Below are positions 8,349-18,105 of a stretch of DNA of 64,000 bases, piece by piece. Source of the DNA: Kamptonema formosum PCC 10802 (lineage in GTDB: Bacteria > Cyanobacteriota > Cyanobacteriia > Cyanobacteriales > Oscillatoriaceae); assembly GCF_000332335.1 (NCBI RefSeq), contig NZ_KB235948.1, positions 2,621,843-2,685,842 of the forward strand, given 5' to 3'. The notes beneath the pieces were generated by a model that was not told the origin of the DNA, searched no databases, and worked only from the letters and a program-made list of their open reading frames with translations. The translations under genes were made by a program, and so were the position numbers. Positions within the stretch are counted from its first letter, which is position 1; each line of letters begins with the position of its first letter.

Positions 8349-9134
8349 TCACCGGCATCCTTGCTCCCGCAACAGGGCATCCGCCCAACCGGCATCCGCC
8401 TCTGAAAGCGCCGGCACCGGCTCGCTCCTGTAATCGATTCTCAAATCATAACTCCCCCTATCATACACCAAATCCAGAAGCGCCTTCAAATCCACCACCG
8501 GCTCCCTATCCCCCGCACGCAAAGGCAGCGGAAAACACGGAATTGCATCCCGGAGATTAAAAGCATACAAATCTGCTAGAGGCCGGCGATCGCCCCGACT
8601 CACTAATATGCGATAATCACTTTGGGTGTCATTATTCAAAACCGGCATTGGTTCCCCGGCACGCAGCAAATCTATTTCTACCAAATTCGTTAAACTTCCT
8701 AACACCCGCTGGCGCTTAAGCTCGTATTTTCGGCGTCCTTCCCCAGAGCGCTTATTCTTTGGAGAGAGGACTTCGAGCGCAGTTACTACCTCATTCGTCG
8801 CCACATCCCGTATCTGTAAATAGTCTTCCCTGACAGTCTCAGGTATGGGAATTGCGACCGTCACCGGCTGTGCTGGAGGTGCGGCGACAGCGACATTCGA
8901 CACTGTTGGGTTCCGGGACGTTAGCGGACGCTGCACCGTTACATCAGGAATACCCACAAATATAGAATCTTCCCCACTGCTTTGATAAATTCGATCTTCG
9001 ATATCTACTATATATTTAGGACGGAGTTGGGGAGCCAGCAAGTCCGCGAGCGCCACTATCAGCCGCTTGTGCACTTTTGGCCATACGGCTGGATGTTCTA
9101 AATAGGGATTCATTCCCGGAAATGGAGAGGGCAT
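8349..9134 (-). CDS. DUF4058 family protein
   Basis: About 261 residues when started at 9134, where the family's conserved opening MPSPFPGMNPYLE begins; an in-frame ATG eight codons upstream (9158) is less likely because the family starts here. The text RIYQSSGEDSIFVGIPDVTV and EVLSPKNKRSGEGRRKYELKR is typical of this large cyanobacterial and planctomycete family. It probably has a PD-(D/E)XK-like fold, judged from the EVLSPxNK segment, but activity is unknown. Not in an operon: the neighbours are separated by ~180 bp on each side. Confidence 0.85.
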   Translation of the reverse strand: MPSPFPGMNPYLEHPAVWPKVHKRLIVALADLLAPQLRPKYIVDIEDRIYQSSGEDSIFVGIPDVTVQRPLTSRNPTVSNVAVAAPPAQPVTVAIPIPETVREDYLQIRDVATNEVVTALEVLSPKNKRSGEGRRKYELKRQRVLGSLTNLVEIDLLRAGEPMPVLNNDTQSDYRILVSRGDRRPLADLYAFNLRDAIPCFPLPLRAGDREPVVDLKALLDLVYDRGSYDLRIDYRSEPVPALSEADAGWADALLREQGCR

Positions 9135-9189
9135 TGATGGAACTCCTTTACTCAGCACAGTTTTAGTATAGCACTGTTTCTGCCGGGGT

Positions 9190-9256
9190 CGGAAAGCACC
9201 CCACCCCCTAACCCCTGCCCCTTATCCCCAGAGGGGGCCTTAGGGGGTGGGGGGGA
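9190..9256. repeat. G-rich palindromic repeat (CCCCACCCCCTAACCCC ... GGGGGTGGGG)
   Basis: C-rich then G-rich halves around TTATCCCCAGAGGGGGCC. Members of the same family are at about 20438-20508, 23184-23231, 24214-24256 and 61782-61832. All are intergenic. One (24214) creates a false N-terminal extension for pgeF. Confidence 0.65.
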
Positions 9257-9353
9257 ACCGCATCTAGCAGCAAAAGAATCCTCCCATAAAACTCTTAATA
9301 CAACAAACGAAGTAGAGGGGAGGAATCGCCCCTCTCCCCTCTGCATTGGCACC

Positions 9354-10304
9354 TTACTGGCGGCGGTTCAATCCCTCACGCAAGTCAGCCGTGACATGCT
9401 CCAGTCGTGGATTTTTCCAATCCCTCACACTGGGAGCCAGCGAAATTAAATCTTCAACATTGCGGTGCATTGTATTGCAAATTGCATCCAAAGGCAAGTC
9501 ATTAGGAGCCTTGCCAAAAGGATTTTCAAGTTGATTGCCAATCTCCTCAATCCCAAACAAAGTGAAACTGACTAAAACCACCATAGGCACCGTCAGCCAG
9601 TGCAATTGATCCACGATTTGCAAGGGCAAAAACAGGCAATAAACCAGCAGCAACTGTTTCAGGTGAAGGGCATAAGCCAGAGGCATTGGTGTTTTCTGAA
9701 TGCGCTCGCAGCCTCCCAAACAGTCCACCATACTATTCAGCAACTGCTTCATAGCATTAAGCTGATAGCTGTTCAGGCAATTCCGTTCGTACTGTTCCTG
9801 CAAATAATCCCCAATCCAAAAGGCAACCTCTAGGGGTATATTATTTATGCGCTTTAGCTTTTTATAGCGTTCTGGCGACATCAATGCTTTTAACTCACTG
9901 CTAGTCCGCTCATACCTCAGGTGCATTTTAGTCGCCACCGCAAAAGCCACTAATAGCCGCACAGCAGCCACTTTTGCGTCTTTATCATTTGGCTCAATTT
10001 CTTCTATGGCCACCCACATTTCACGCGACAAGTTGCGCACATTATTGACAACAGTGCCCCAACATTTACGCCCCTCCCAAAACCTTTCGTAAGCTGTACT
10101 GGTTCGGAAACTCAATAACAGCCCCAAGAGGATATTGGGAATCATATTAATCAGTGGCCAGGATTCAAATAAGTTTAGCTCATGGATTATATCGACGAAC
10201 AAGCTAAATACTCCGCACCAGATAACCTGGGGAAGAATGGTTCTTACGACTGAACCTTGATGCCATAAATTCACTGGAAAGCTGAAACCTTTTAAACTGT
10301 CCAT
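9354..10304 (-). CDS. Bestrophin-like (UPF0187) channel protein
   Basis: 316 residues, the usual length for bacterial bestrophin homologues, which form pentameric anion or cation channels in the inner membrane; in cyanobacteria or plastids some act as thylakoid chloride channels (family knowledge, not shown here). Hydrophobic spans at ~25-45 (VIWCGVFSLFVDII) and ~55-70 lead to the family motif LGLLLSFRTSTAYERFWEGR around residues 58-77. Two more spans lie near 225-260 (LLLVYCLFLPLQI, MVVLVSFTLFGIEEIG), then NPFGKAPNDLPLDAIC. It ends 21 bp after the ubiD stop on the same strand and may be co-transcribed. Confidence 0.85.
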   Translation of the reverse strand: MDSLKGFSFPVNLWHQGSVVRTILPQVIWCGVFSLFVDIIHELNLFESWPLINMIPNILLGLLLSFRTSTAYERFWEGRKCWGTVVNNVRNLSREMWVAIEEIEPNDKDAKVAAVRLLVAFAVATKMHLRYERTSSELKALMSPERYKKLKRINNIPLEVAFWIGDYLQEQYERNCLNSYQLNAMKQLLNSMVDCLGGCERIQKTPMPLAYALHLKQLLLVYCLFLPLQIVDQLHWLTVPMVVLVSFTLFGIEEIGNQLENPFGKAPNDLPLDAICNTMHRNVEDLISLAPSVRDWKNPRLEHVTADLREGLNRRQ

Positions 10305-10325
10305 TTAACACCTCACTGCTCGCAT

Positions 10326-11834
10326 CTACCGCATGTCATACCCAAACAAATTCGGATTCACCTCCCCCAACTGCAAATCCGCCAGCCCATATTCCGCCCA
10401 CCGGCGCTCCACCATAGCCGCCACATCCGCATCCGACTCCAAAGCCGCCCCCCACTCATGCTCGGTTTCCGGCGGAATCTTCGTCGTCGCATCAATCCCC
10501 ATGCGCCCGCCCAGCCCAATCTTCTCACTGGCAAAATCCAAGCTGTCAAACGGCGTATTCGGCAGGATAAACACATCCCGCGACGGGTCAACCTTAGAGC
10601 TAATTGCCCACACCACTTGACGCGGGTCGCGAATGTTGATATCCTTATCCACAACAATCACAAACTTCGTGTAAGTAAACTGGGGCAAAGCGCTCCAAAA
10701 TGCCAAAGCAGCCCGTCGCGCCTGTCCCGGATACGCCTTATCAATCGAGATAATCGCCGCCTTGTAACTGAGCGCCTCCATTGGCAGGAAGAAATCGGCA
10801 ATTTCTGACACCTGCTGCCGCAAAATTGGCGTGTAAATGCGATTCAGGGCAATGGCCATCATCGCCTCTTCTTTGGGCGGACGCCCGCTAAATGTGGTGA
10901 GATAAATCGGATCTTGCCGGTGGGTCATGCAGTGGAAGCGAATTAGCGGCGAATCCTCGACGCCGCCGTAATAGCCCATGTGGTCGCCAAAAGGCCCGTC
11001 CGGCATCATTTCCCCCGGCGCGATCGTGCCTTCCAGCACAAATTCCGAGTCCGCCGGCACTTCCAAATCCACCGTCTTGCACTTCGCCAGACTCACCCCA
11101 GAACCGCCATACAGCCCAGCAAACAGCCATTCTGACAGATCCACCGGAATCGGCGTAGCAGCTGCCATAATAATCAGCGGGTCAACGCCGAGGGCGATCG
11201 CAACCTGCAATTTCTTCCCGCGCTCCGCAGCCTTGCGCAAGTGCCGCGCACCCCCCCGCACTGACAGCCAGTGTACCGTCATTGTGTTCCGCGATTGCAG
11301 CTGCAGCCGGTAAACACCCACATTTGGCGTTCCCGTCTCGCAATCCTTGGTAATCACCAAACCCAGGGTGACAATCTTGCCGGCATCCCCCGGATACGGG
11401 CGAATCATCGGGATTTTGTTCAAATCCAGCTCATCCCCTTCAATTACCACTTCCTGGCACGCCGGGAAAAAGTCGCGCCCCGGTTTCGCTTTGAGCACGT
11501 CAAACAGCACTTTGCCAAACTCTACCGCCTGGGAAACCTTCTTGGGCGGTTTGGGTTGCTGCAGCATCGCCAGCTTTTTGCCCAACTCCTCCAACTCTGC
11601 CGGCTTTGACCTATTCATCGCCCAGCACACCCGCTCCTCTGTGCCCATCAGGTTGATCGCCACGGGATATGCCGAACCTTTGACGTTCTCAAACAGCAGC
11701 GCCGGGCCCCCCGCTCCCAGCATGCGGTTGGAAATCTCGGCAATCTCCAAATCTGGATCAACCAGGGCTTTAATCCGCCGCAACTGTCCCCGTTCTTCCA
11801 GCAGTTTGATGAACCCCCGCAAGTCTCTGGCCAT
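10326..11834 (-). CDS. ubiD: UbiD family decarboxylase
   Basis: 502 residues, full length. UbiD enzymes use prenylated FMN, made by UbiX, to decarboxylate aromatic acids; the cyanobacterial member is linked to plastoquinone synthesis from 4-hydroxybenzoate. Family signatures visible: MARDLRGFIKLLEERGQLRRI at the start, NVGVYRLQLQSRNTMTVHW in the flavin region near 175, PDGPFGDHMGYYGG near 280 and RMGIDATTKIPPE near the C-terminus. A ubiX gene is not in the window. The bestrophin-like gene follows closely downstream. The ATG at 11834 matches the family start. Confidence 0.92.
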   Translation of the reverse strand: MARDLRGFIKLLEERGQLRRIKALVDPDLEIAEISNRMLGAGGPALLFENVKGSAYPVAINLMGTEERVCWAMNRSKPAELEELGKKLAMLQQPKPPKKVSQAVEFGKVLFDVLKAKPGRDFFPACQEVVIEGDELDLNKIPMIRPYPGDAGKIVTLGLVITKDCETGTPNVGVYRLQLQSRNTMTVHWLSVRGGARHLRKAAERGKKLQVAIALGVDPLIIMAAATPIPVDLSEWLFAGLYGGSGVSLAKCKTVDLEVPADSEFVLEGTIAPGEMMPDGPFGDHMGYYGGVEDSPLIRFHCMTHRQDPIYLTTFSGRPPKEEAMMAIALNRIYTPILRQQVSEIADFFLPMEALSYKAAIISIDKAYPGQARRAALAFWSALPQFTYTKFVIVVDKDINIRDPRQVVWAISSKVDPSRDVFILPNTPFDSLDFASEKIGLGGRMGIDATTKIPPETEHEWGAALESDADVAAMVERRWAEYGLADLQLGEVNPNLFGYDMR

Positions 11835-12009
11835 TGGATCAAGAATTATTAAGGATTATTTTATATTATTACATCAAAGGGCGAGCGGTTGACAAGGCGG
11901 GCGCACCCCCCCAAGAAGCCAAATTCCTCGCCAGTCATGCAGTGGCCTTTCCCACAGCCACAAACCCCGCTTTGGCCCAAGTTCCAGTTCAGTTGAGATA
12001 ATTGCCAGC

Positions 12010-13239
12010 ATGAAATGTCCCCAATGTCAGTCCCCTGAACTCCGCAAAAATGGCCGCCCGAAAGGCCAGCAGCGCTATCAGTGCAAAGCTTGTGGCAAGC
12101 AATTCCTCGCTCCCACCGCAGAGCCAACCTTAAGCGAAGCGCTTCCCACTGCCCTTGGCGATGCGGTACAGTTTGAGAGTAACGGACACGCTGAAGCCGC
12201 ACCGGCGCTCAGCGCTCCAGAAGCGTCCGCGCCCTCTGCGCCGGGAATCGCTATTTTGCTGCTAGATGCAGAAAACCTGAAACTCGACATCAAACCTGAA
12301 CAATTCCTAGCCAGTCTGTGCGCCTGTCCTTTGCAGGTGAAAATTGCCTTCGCCAACTGGAGAAACCCGAGCTTTAGCAAGCTGGATGCGGAACTTCACG
12401 AGCGCGGATATCAGATGGTTCATGTGCCGGAGGGCAAGAATAGTGCGGACGCCAAAATGATAGCTGTTGGCTCTTCTATTTTCTTCCACTACCCCAATGT
12501 GAAAGAGGTGTTTGTCTGCTCTTCCGATGGGCTGTTAAACCACCTCTGCACTCAGTTGCAAAACATGGGACTGACCGTCTATCGCGCCCGCACTAAAAAT
12601 AAAACCCTGACGGTAGAAAATCTCTACAGCGGCGAGCTGAAACACTATTCCCTGAGAGTGGAAGCGGAAATTCCTTCTTTTGAAGGATTTGTTAAGCAAG
12701 TTGAGGAACTCATTCAGGCGGAACATAACTCGCTCACCCAGCGCACAGCGCAATTTTCTGCTATTTCCGCGCTTTTGCAAGAGCGGCGCAACCTGACACT
12801 GAGCGCCAGCCGGTCGAATGACTCGCCGGCACCCGTTCCAGAAGCAACATCACTCGCGCCTGCGCCCGAAGAAGAACCGGCACCACCGGCTCATAAGAGC
12901 GCCGATGTGGAATTGAATGTTTCTGCACCGGCACCACCGCTCCCCACAAGGAGTATTCAGTCCAAGGAAGAATTGGAGCGGGCGCTTCTCGAAATTATTG
13001 AGTTCCTGCAACTCAACAATCCGCTGGATAAAGTTTCTGTTGGCACTCTCAGCTCCGAGGTGCACAAACTCTGTGGTGAAACGGCTAATTCCATCGTCAA
13101 AAGATTAAAGCTAGGCGGGAATTTGACTAAATTTTTAAAGTCCTGTACTGCGATCTCACTCGTTCAGAATAGCACCCATTATACAGTGTCTGTCCCCACA
13201 TCGCCTTCATCTGAAATTAGCACGCGAGAGGAACTGTAA
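12010..13239 (+). CDS. Zinc-ribbon plus NYN-domain protein (C-terminus shortened)
   Basis: 409 residues in three parts. Residues 1-36 are a zinc ribbon (C3, C6, C25, C28; YQCKACGKQF) of the kind at the N-terminus of IS1-type InsA transposases. Residues ~78-210 are an NYN nuclease-like domain opening ILLLDAENLKLD and containing SADAKMIAVGSS and VCSSDG, the acidic positions of the fold. After a Pro/Ala linker, ~316-392 is a small winged-helix, OST-HTH/LOTUS-like unit (KVSVGTLSSEVHKL ... FLKSC). The pairing of NYN with such C-terminal units fits RNA-binding regulators such as LabA relatives. The frame stops at an early TAA, with a decayed further unit behind it. A paralogue follows. Confidence 0.75.
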   Translation: MKCPQCQSPELRKNGRPKGQQRYQCKACGKQFLAPTAEPTLSEALPTALGDAVQFESNGHAEAAPALSAPEASAPSAPGIAILLLDAENLKLDIKPEQFLASLCACPLQVKIAFANWRNPSFSKLDAELHERGYQMVHVPEGKNSADAKMIAVGSSIFFHYPNVKEVFVCSSDGLLNHLCTQLQNMGLTVYRARTKNKTLTVENLYSGELKHYSLRVEAEIPSFEGFVKQVEELIQAEHNSLTQRTAQFSAISALLQERRNLTLSASRSNDSPAPVPEATSLAPAPEEEPAPPAHKSADVELNVSAPAPPLPTRSIQSKEELERALLEIIEFLQLNNPLDKVSVGTLSSEVHKLCGETANSIVKRLKLGGNLTKFLKSCTAISLVQNSTHYTVSVPTSPSSEISTREEL

Positions 13240-13457
13240 CAGGCGCTGGAATTGTCAGAACCTTATCCGCTGAATCTGCTGGCAGCTCTATTTCCCTTTC
13301 AAATCTAGCCTGGGAATTTCAAAAGGAATACGGCCAGCCCCTTATCAAAACAATGAAGCAATTGCACCTAGGAAGTCAATTCCCCCCATTTTTGCAGTCC
13401 TGCAGCGCTTTCAAGGTGCAGAAAAAAAGCAAGGGCTATCAAGTGGCGCTCGCCTGA
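13237..13457 (+). pseudogene. Decayed extra C-terminal (OST-HTH-like) unit of the NYN gene
   Basis: Directly after the TAA at 13237-13239 the same frame continues QALELSEPYPLNLLAAL, then after a frame change the text reads EFQKEYGQPLIKTMKQLHLG and FLQSCSAFKVQKKSKGYQVALA to a stop at 13455-13457. This matches the C-terminal repeat of both NYN paralogues (FLKSCTAISLVQ; FLQSSKAFNLKQVG). So the 12010 gene once ended in a second repeat, now cut by a stop codon and at least one frameshift. Confidence 0.7.
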
Positions 13458-13558
13458 GCGGGGGCGGCAGAGTGCGCCGCTCCCTCACCCCCGAATTGTT
13501 CAGAAAGGTTAAGAAATGTTGAAAAATGCCGTGCCGGTCTGCCAGTGCGCCCCTTTTG

Positions 13559-13567
13559 TGGTATAAT
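13559..13567 (+). promoter_or_regulatory. Extended -10 promoter (TGGTATAAT) for the second NYN gene
   Basis: TG at 13559-13560 plus TATAAT at 13562-13567, a strong extended -10. It lies after the ATG at 13545 and before the ATG at 13686, which argues for the later start. Confidence 0.55.
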
Positions 13568-13685
13568 GCATCTTGCCGGCGAGCCGAGCGCAACAGGGGC
13601 CGATCGCAGACCGGCAAACCCTTTGCCGGCTGCGATTGGGATTTGTGAATCATCATCTTTTATCATTAGCTACAGAGACCCTCTC

Positions 13686-15146
13686 ATGCTGCACCCTATG
13701 CCAGATCGCCTGATTCCGACGTCCGCGAACGGTTCGGCCACGTTCGGCTCAATGAGCCGCTCTGTCTGCCAAACCATTCTTTCCACCCGCCAGCAACATC
13801 CAGAATGGCTGAAAGAAAAGGTCAGGAATTATTCCTGGCAAAGTGGCACGTTTCAATCTAAGTTAGCAGATAAGATAGCAGAAGAACTCAGCCACTGTCA
13901 AGATAGAGATGCTTTAATTCGGAAAGTCCTAAAAATCCTGCAATCTTTTCTGAAGCCGAGTTTCTTCGTGTCGGAAGAGTTCGAGCGCTTAACAGATAAA
14001 CTGCGTCAAGTGACTCCCGAAGAAATCGAAACCTCGTGGCACAGCCGGCTCAATTATAAGATGCTGGCTCAGCCCGCCGGCAGCCTGACGCCCGAAGTCG
14101 CGCCCAATGGCTACTCCGCCAGCGCCGGCGAGCCAGTGGCCATTTTGCTGCTAGACGCCGAGAACTTGCAGCTCGATGCCAAAACCGAAAAATTCCTGGC
14201 GGGGATCTGCACCTATCCCATCCAAATCAAAATTGCTTTTGCGAATTGGCGCAGCATGGGCAAACAAGACGCAGAATTCCACCGGCGTCACTACGAACTG
14301 ATCCACGTCCCCCCGGGAAAAGACAGCGCTGACGTAAAAATGGCGACTGTTGGCTCCTCCATCTTCGTGCACTACCCGACGGCGAAAGAAGTCTTAGTCT
14401 GCTCCTCCGACACTGTTCTCCTCCATCTTTGCACCACCTTGCAAACTCACGGATTAACGGTGTACCTAGTTCGCAAGCAGAGAGAAACCATAACCGTCTT
14501 AAACAGCAAAACCGGCAAAACACAGACCCACTCTCTCGTACCCGTACCGGAAACTCCCTCCATTGAGGAACTTATCATCCAGTTAAAGAACCTGATCAAA
14601 GCCGAGCAAAAACGCAGCCAAAATTCCTGGTTCAAGCTTTCTGAAATCTCCCAGATTTTTCAGGAAAAGTACCAGCTGAACCTCTCTCAAGTTGTGTCCG
14701 CTCACTGGCCCACTAAGAGAGCCAAAGATATCTTTACCGACAATCCAGCTGATTTTGTCGTGCATCAACCCGCCGGTAAATCCGACATCCTGTATGTGAC
14801 GCTTTTTGAGATTCCCACTCCCCATAAAGGAAATCTAAATGATTCGCCCCAGCTGGCAAAGGCCAGCACTGAGGGCCAGCCCTCACCGGCCATTAGCTCC
14901 AAAGCCGAACTGGAGAAGGCGCTGGCCAAACTTGTGGTGTCCTTAACGGCCAAAACTCCTGAAAGGTACGTCTCCGTCTCCAAGCTTGGCAGTGAATTTA
15001 ACAAAAAATTCGGCAAAACGCTTAAAGCCGTTCTCGCTGACTTGCAGTTAAACACTAAAGTCACCACTTTTTTGCAGTCCTCTAAAGCCTTCAACCTGAA
15101 ACAAGTTGGGAACATGTTTTTAGTGGGGGTTGCCCAGGAAAGGTAG
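13686..15146 (+). CDS. NYN-domain protein, paralogue of the preceding gene
   Basis: 486 residues from the ATG at 13686; the open frame reaches back to an ATG at 13545, but the likely promoter lies between the two. The N-terminal ~110 residues are alpha-helical and replace the zinc ribbon of the neighbour. The NYN domain follows (ILLLDAENLQLD ... SADVKMATVGSS ... VCSSDTVLLHL), with the same acidic pattern. Then come two OST-HTH/LOTUS-like units, one near ISQIFQEKYQLNLSQ and one at the end (VSVSKLGSEFNKKFGKTLKAVL ... FLQSSKAF). Likely an RNA-binding or RNA-cutting regulator; the target is unknown. It shows the intact C-terminus that its neighbour has lost. Confidence 0.75.
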   Translation: MLHPMPDRLIPTSANGSATFGSMSRSVCQTILSTRQQHPEWLKEKVRNYSWQSGTFQSKLADKIAEELSHCQDRDALIRKVLKILQSFLKPSFFVSEEFERLTDKLRQVTPEEIETSWHSRLNYKMLAQPAGSLTPEVAPNGYSASAGEPVAILLLDAENLQLDAKTEKFLAGICTYPIQIKIAFANWRSMGKQDAEFHRRHYELIHVPPGKDSADVKMATVGSSIFVHYPTAKEVLVCSSDTVLLHLCTTLQTHGLTVYLVRKQRETITVLNSKTGKTQTHSLVPVPETPSIEELIIQLKNLIKAEQKRSQNSWFKLSEISQIFQEKYQLNLSQVVSAHWPTKRAKDIFTDNPADFVVHQPAGKSDILYVTLFEIPTPHKGNLNDSPQLAKASTEGQPSPAISSKAELEKALAKLVVSLTAKTPERYVSVSKLGSEFNKKFGKTLKAVLADLQLNTKVTTFLQSSKAFNLKQVGNMFLVGVAQER

Positions 15147-15207
15147 CGCTTCAGACCGGCTGAGCGCTTTCGCCTTCCTCTCGCTCTTCTAGACTGGCGC
15201 TGCCGGT

Positions 15208-16017
15208 CTATCCAATCAGTCCGCTCAAATAGTCTTGCGTTTGCTTCTTCACCGGCCCAGCAAAAAGAACCGTGGTACTGTTAAACTCCAGCATCTCGCC
15301 CAAATACATAAAAGCCGTGAAGTCAGAAAACCGCGCCGCCTGCTGCATGTTGTGAGTTACAATTAGAACCGTCACCTGTTTTTTCAGGTCGCTCATCAAC
15401 TCTTCAATGCTCGCCGTCGCGATGGGGTCTAGGGCAGATGTCGGCTCATCAAACAGCATCAGCTCGGGCTCCGTTGCCAGAGCGCGGGCAATGCACAATC
15501 GCTGCTGCTGACCTCCCGAAAGATTAAACGCCAAATCATTCAAGCGATCCTTTACTTCCTCCCACAGCGCCGCCCCTTGCAGAGCTTTCTCCACCTTTTC
15601 ATCAATCGCACTCCGCCTCGACATCCCCCGCACCCGCAACCCGTAAGCCACATTTTCATAAATTGACTTCGGAAAAGGATTCGGTTTCTGAAACACCATA
15701 CCAATCCGCATGCGGACCTCTATAGCGTCAACCCGACGCCCCAAAATATCGAGCCGGTCGCGACCCGAATCCAACAAAATTGACCCTTCATAACGATTTC
15801 CAGGGTAGAGGTCGTGCATGCGATTGAAACACCGCAACAGAGTAGTTTTGCCGCACCCCGAAGGGCCAATCAGCGCCGTCACATGGTTTTCCGGCACTTT
15901 TAGGTTGATGTTCTTGAGCGCGTGAACCGAGCCGTAATAAAAGTTGAGATTCTTAACCTCAGTTTTGGGCTGGATTCCATTTGGATCGGACACTTGGTTT
16001 TGTGTGGCTTCTACCAT
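15208..16017 (-). CDS. pstB: Phosphate ABC transporter ATP-binding protein PstB
   Basis: About 269 residues from the ATG at 16017 ([11 protein letters not shown]). The frame is open to 16191, but that part overlaps pstA and reads as nonsense. Walker A is GPSGCGKTT, the signature LSGGQQQR and Walker B ELMLFDEP, followed by the switch [14 protein letters not shown]. PstB hydrolyses ATP to drive phosphate import through PstA/PstC. Its start overlaps the pstA stop by a few bases, so translation is probably coupled. Last gene of the minus-strand order pstS-pstC-pstA-pstB; no phoU follows. Confidence 0.95.
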   Translation of the reverse strand: MVEATQNQVSDPNGIQPKTEVKNLNFYYGSVHALKNINLKVPENHVTALIGPSGCGKTTLLRCFNRMHDLYPGNRYEGSILLDSGRDRLDILGRRVDAIEVRMRIGMVFQKPNPFPKSIYENVAYGLRVRGMSRRSAIDEKVEKALQGAALWEEVKDRLNDLAFNLSGGQQQRLCIARALATEPELMLFDEPTSALDPIATASIEELMSDLKKQVTVLIVTHNMQQAARFSDFTAFMYLGEMLEFNSTTVLFAGPVKKQTQDYLSGLIG

Positions 16018-16934
16018 TTTATCCCCCTGCGGAAACGATAGCGCAGATAAATTGCAATGCCATTCATAGCGAGAGTCATAACAGTCAGCACAATGCCGGC
16101 AGCCGCCGCATTCAGCTGAAATGCCGGTTCCGGACGGGACACCCAGTTGAACATCTGAATCGGCATCACCGTAAAAGGAGCCTGCAACCATGAAAACGAA
16201 ATATAAGGAAACTCACTCTTAAAAGGAGAGTCCGGCAAAAAAGCGATGAAAGTCAGAGCGCCAATCGTGATGATGGGAGCCGTCTCCCCAATCGCCCGCG
16301 CCAAACCAATAATCACGCCCGTAATAATGCTGCCGGTGGAGTAAGGCAAAACGTGATCCCAAATCACCTGCCACTTGCTCGCCCCCACCGCGTAAGCAGC
16401 TTCGCGAATACTGCTCGGAATCGCCCGCACCGCCTCGCGAGTCGTAACAATCACTACCGGCAAAATCAGCAGCGCTAGGGTTAAACCGGCAGTCAGCACG
16501 CTCTCCCCCAAGTTTAACTTATACACAAACAAACCCAGCGCCAGCAGCCCGTACACAATTGAAGGGACTCCCGCTAAATTCGTAACATTCACCTCTATCA
16601 AATCGGCTATCCAGTTTTTCCGGGCGTACTCTTCCAGATAAACCCCTGAAGCCACTCCCAGAGGAATCGCCGCTAGCGCTGTTACCAGCATCACCAGCAC
16701 TGTTCCCACCCAGGCGGAGAGAATTCCCGCCTCTGCCGGTCTGCGGGAGGGAAACGAAAAAAAGAACTCCCAAGAAAGGCGCTGCGAACCGTCAATCCCT
16801 AACTTCACGAGCAGCGCCAGCAGCACAACCAGCCCCACCAGCATCGACAGCAACCCGACAATCGCAAAAATTCTATCAGCCAGCTTGTTGCGAGCGATAA
16901 TCTCTCTAATTTTCCGCATTTCTTTCCCTGACAT
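16011..16934 (-). CDS. pstA: Phosphate ABC transporter permease PstA
   Basis: 307 residues, usual length for PstA. Hydrophobic segments at ~20-45 ([22 protein letters not shown] split by charges), ~75-100, ~130-160 and further give six membrane passes. The permease EAA-type loop reads [27 protein letters not shown] near 182-210, the site that docks PstB. With PstC it forms the transmembrane channel for phosphate. One base separates it from the pstC stop, and its own stop overlaps the pstB start. Confidence 0.95.
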   Translation of the reverse strand: MSGKEMRKIREIIARNKLADRIFAIVGLLSMLVGLVVLLALLVKLGIDGSQRLSWEFFFSFPSRRPAEAGILSAWVGTVLVMLVTALAAIPLGVASGVYLEEYARKNWIADLIEVNVTNLAGVPSIVYGLLALGLFVYKLNLGESVLTAGLTLALLILPVVIVTTREAVRAIPSSIREAAYAVGASKWQVIWDHVLPYSTGSIITGVIIGLARAIGETAPIITIGALTFIAFLPDSPFKSEFPYISFSWLQAPFTVMPIQMFNWVSRPEPAFQLNAAAAGIVLTVMTLAMNGIAIYLRYRFRRGIKW

Positions 16935-16935
16935 A

Positions 16936-17865
16936 TCAGTAAATTTCCCGATAGCGCTTGCTCAGAAAATGCCCGACAATATTTAAACCCAAAGTCATCA
17001 GCACCAGCGTCAGACCCGCCGCAAAAATCGTTTGGTATTCCAGGCTGCCGTGCGGCAAGTCGCCCAAACTCACCTGCACAATATACGCTGCAATTGTAGC
17101 CGCCGGCTCCAGCGGGTTCCAAGTCAGATTTGGCTGCAGTCCCGCCGCAATCGCCACCACCATTGTTTCGCCCACCGCGCGGGAAATCCCCAAAATGTAT
17201 GCGGCTGTGATTCCCGAAATCGCAGACGGAAACACCACTCGGACAGCAGTCTGCAAGCGCGTCGCCCCCATCGCGTAAGAACCCTCCCGCAGAGACACGG
17301 GAACCGCCCGCATCGCGTCCTCACTGATAGAGCTGATGAAGGGAATAATCATGATTCCTATCACTATCCCCGCACTCAGCATATTAAACCCGGGCAAGTC
17401 GGGGATAACTTTCTGCAACAGCGGCGTCACGAATAACAGCGCGAAATAGCCATAAACTACAGTAGGAACGCCTGCCAGCAATTCTAAGCAGGGTTTGACG
17501 ACCTCTCGCAGCTGGGGCGTTGCAAATTCACTCAGGTAAATGGCAGAAATTGTGCCCAGCGGTAACGCTACCGCGAGAGCAACTGCTGTCGTCACCAAGG
17601 TTCCTGACACTAAGGGCAAAATTCCGTAGTGAGCCTCGGCAAACAGGGGCGTCCACTGCGTGTCTGTCAGGAAGTCTAGCAGGGAGACTTTCTCGAAAAA
17701 AGCCAGGGATTCGTAAATCAATATGGCCACGATTGCCACCGTCGTCGCTACTGACGAACAAGCCGCCAGAAATAGCAGGAACTCAATCGCCCGCTCCCGC
17801 AAATCGCGCCCTAGCTTGGCGAAGAAGCGCTCCCGTTTTGATAGTTGCAGTAGTTTTTCTGTCAT
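16936..17865 (-). CDS. pstC: Phosphate ABC transporter permease PstC
   Basis: 309 residues. A hydrophobic first span at ~30-50 (FLLFLAACSSVATTVAIVAILIY is interrupted only slightly) follows a basic cytosolic N-terminus. The EAA loop is REGSYAMGATRLQTAVRVVFPSAISGI near 200-225. PstC pairs with PstA to form the phosphate channel. It lies ~240 bp behind pstS, with an intercistronic hairpin in the gap, and 1 bp before pstA. The ATG at 17865 fits the family N-terminus. Confidence 0.95.
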   Translation of the reverse strand: MTEKLLQLSKRERFFAKLGRDLRERAIEFLLFLAACSSVATTVAIVAILIYESLAFFEKVSLLDFLTDTQWTPLFAEAHYGILPLVSGTLVTTAVALAVALPLGTISAIYLSEFATPQLREVVKPCLELLAGVPTVVYGYFALLFVTPLLQKVIPDLPGFNMLSAGIVIGIMIIPFISSISEDAMRAVPVSLREGSYAMGATRLQTAVRVVFPSAISGITAAYILGISRAVGETMVVAIAAGLQPNLTWNPLEPAATIAAYIVQVSLGDLPHGSLEYQTIFAAGLTLVLMTLGLNIVGHFLSKRYREIY

Positions 17866-18067
17866 AAATCCGTTTGAGTTCCCCTCCTTAGGGGGGCTTC
17901 TGATTGCCAGGGCGGCTTTTTCCTAATACCCAGTTGGGATAGATAGTATTTCCCTCTGGGTCTGGAAAGGCTTTCCTGCCGCCTTTTTCAATCCCAAATC
18001 ACAAATCCCAAATCCCAAATTGGTAGAAGAGGCAGCAGCCCGCTCGATTAGCGCTCCCAGGTGGTAA

Positions 18068-18088
18068 GGGCACCCACAAGGGGTGCCC
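18068..18088 (-). terminator. Intercistronic hairpin after pstS
   Basis: GGGCACCC, five bases, GGGTGCCC: an 8-bp GC-rich stem 18 bp downstream of the pstS stop. There is no T-run, so it more likely stabilises pstS mRNA or thins transcription into pstCAB, as expected when binding protein is needed in excess. The rest of the 240-bp gap carries AAATCCC iterations. Confidence 0.45.
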
Positions 18089-18105
18089 AGAACGAGGAAA
18101 GGGTA

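Noticed and set aside
12010..12117. Insertion sequence (InsA-like zinc ribbon)
   Set aside because: The ribbon is fused in frame to an NYN domain; no transposase catalytic part or terminal inverted repeats nearby.
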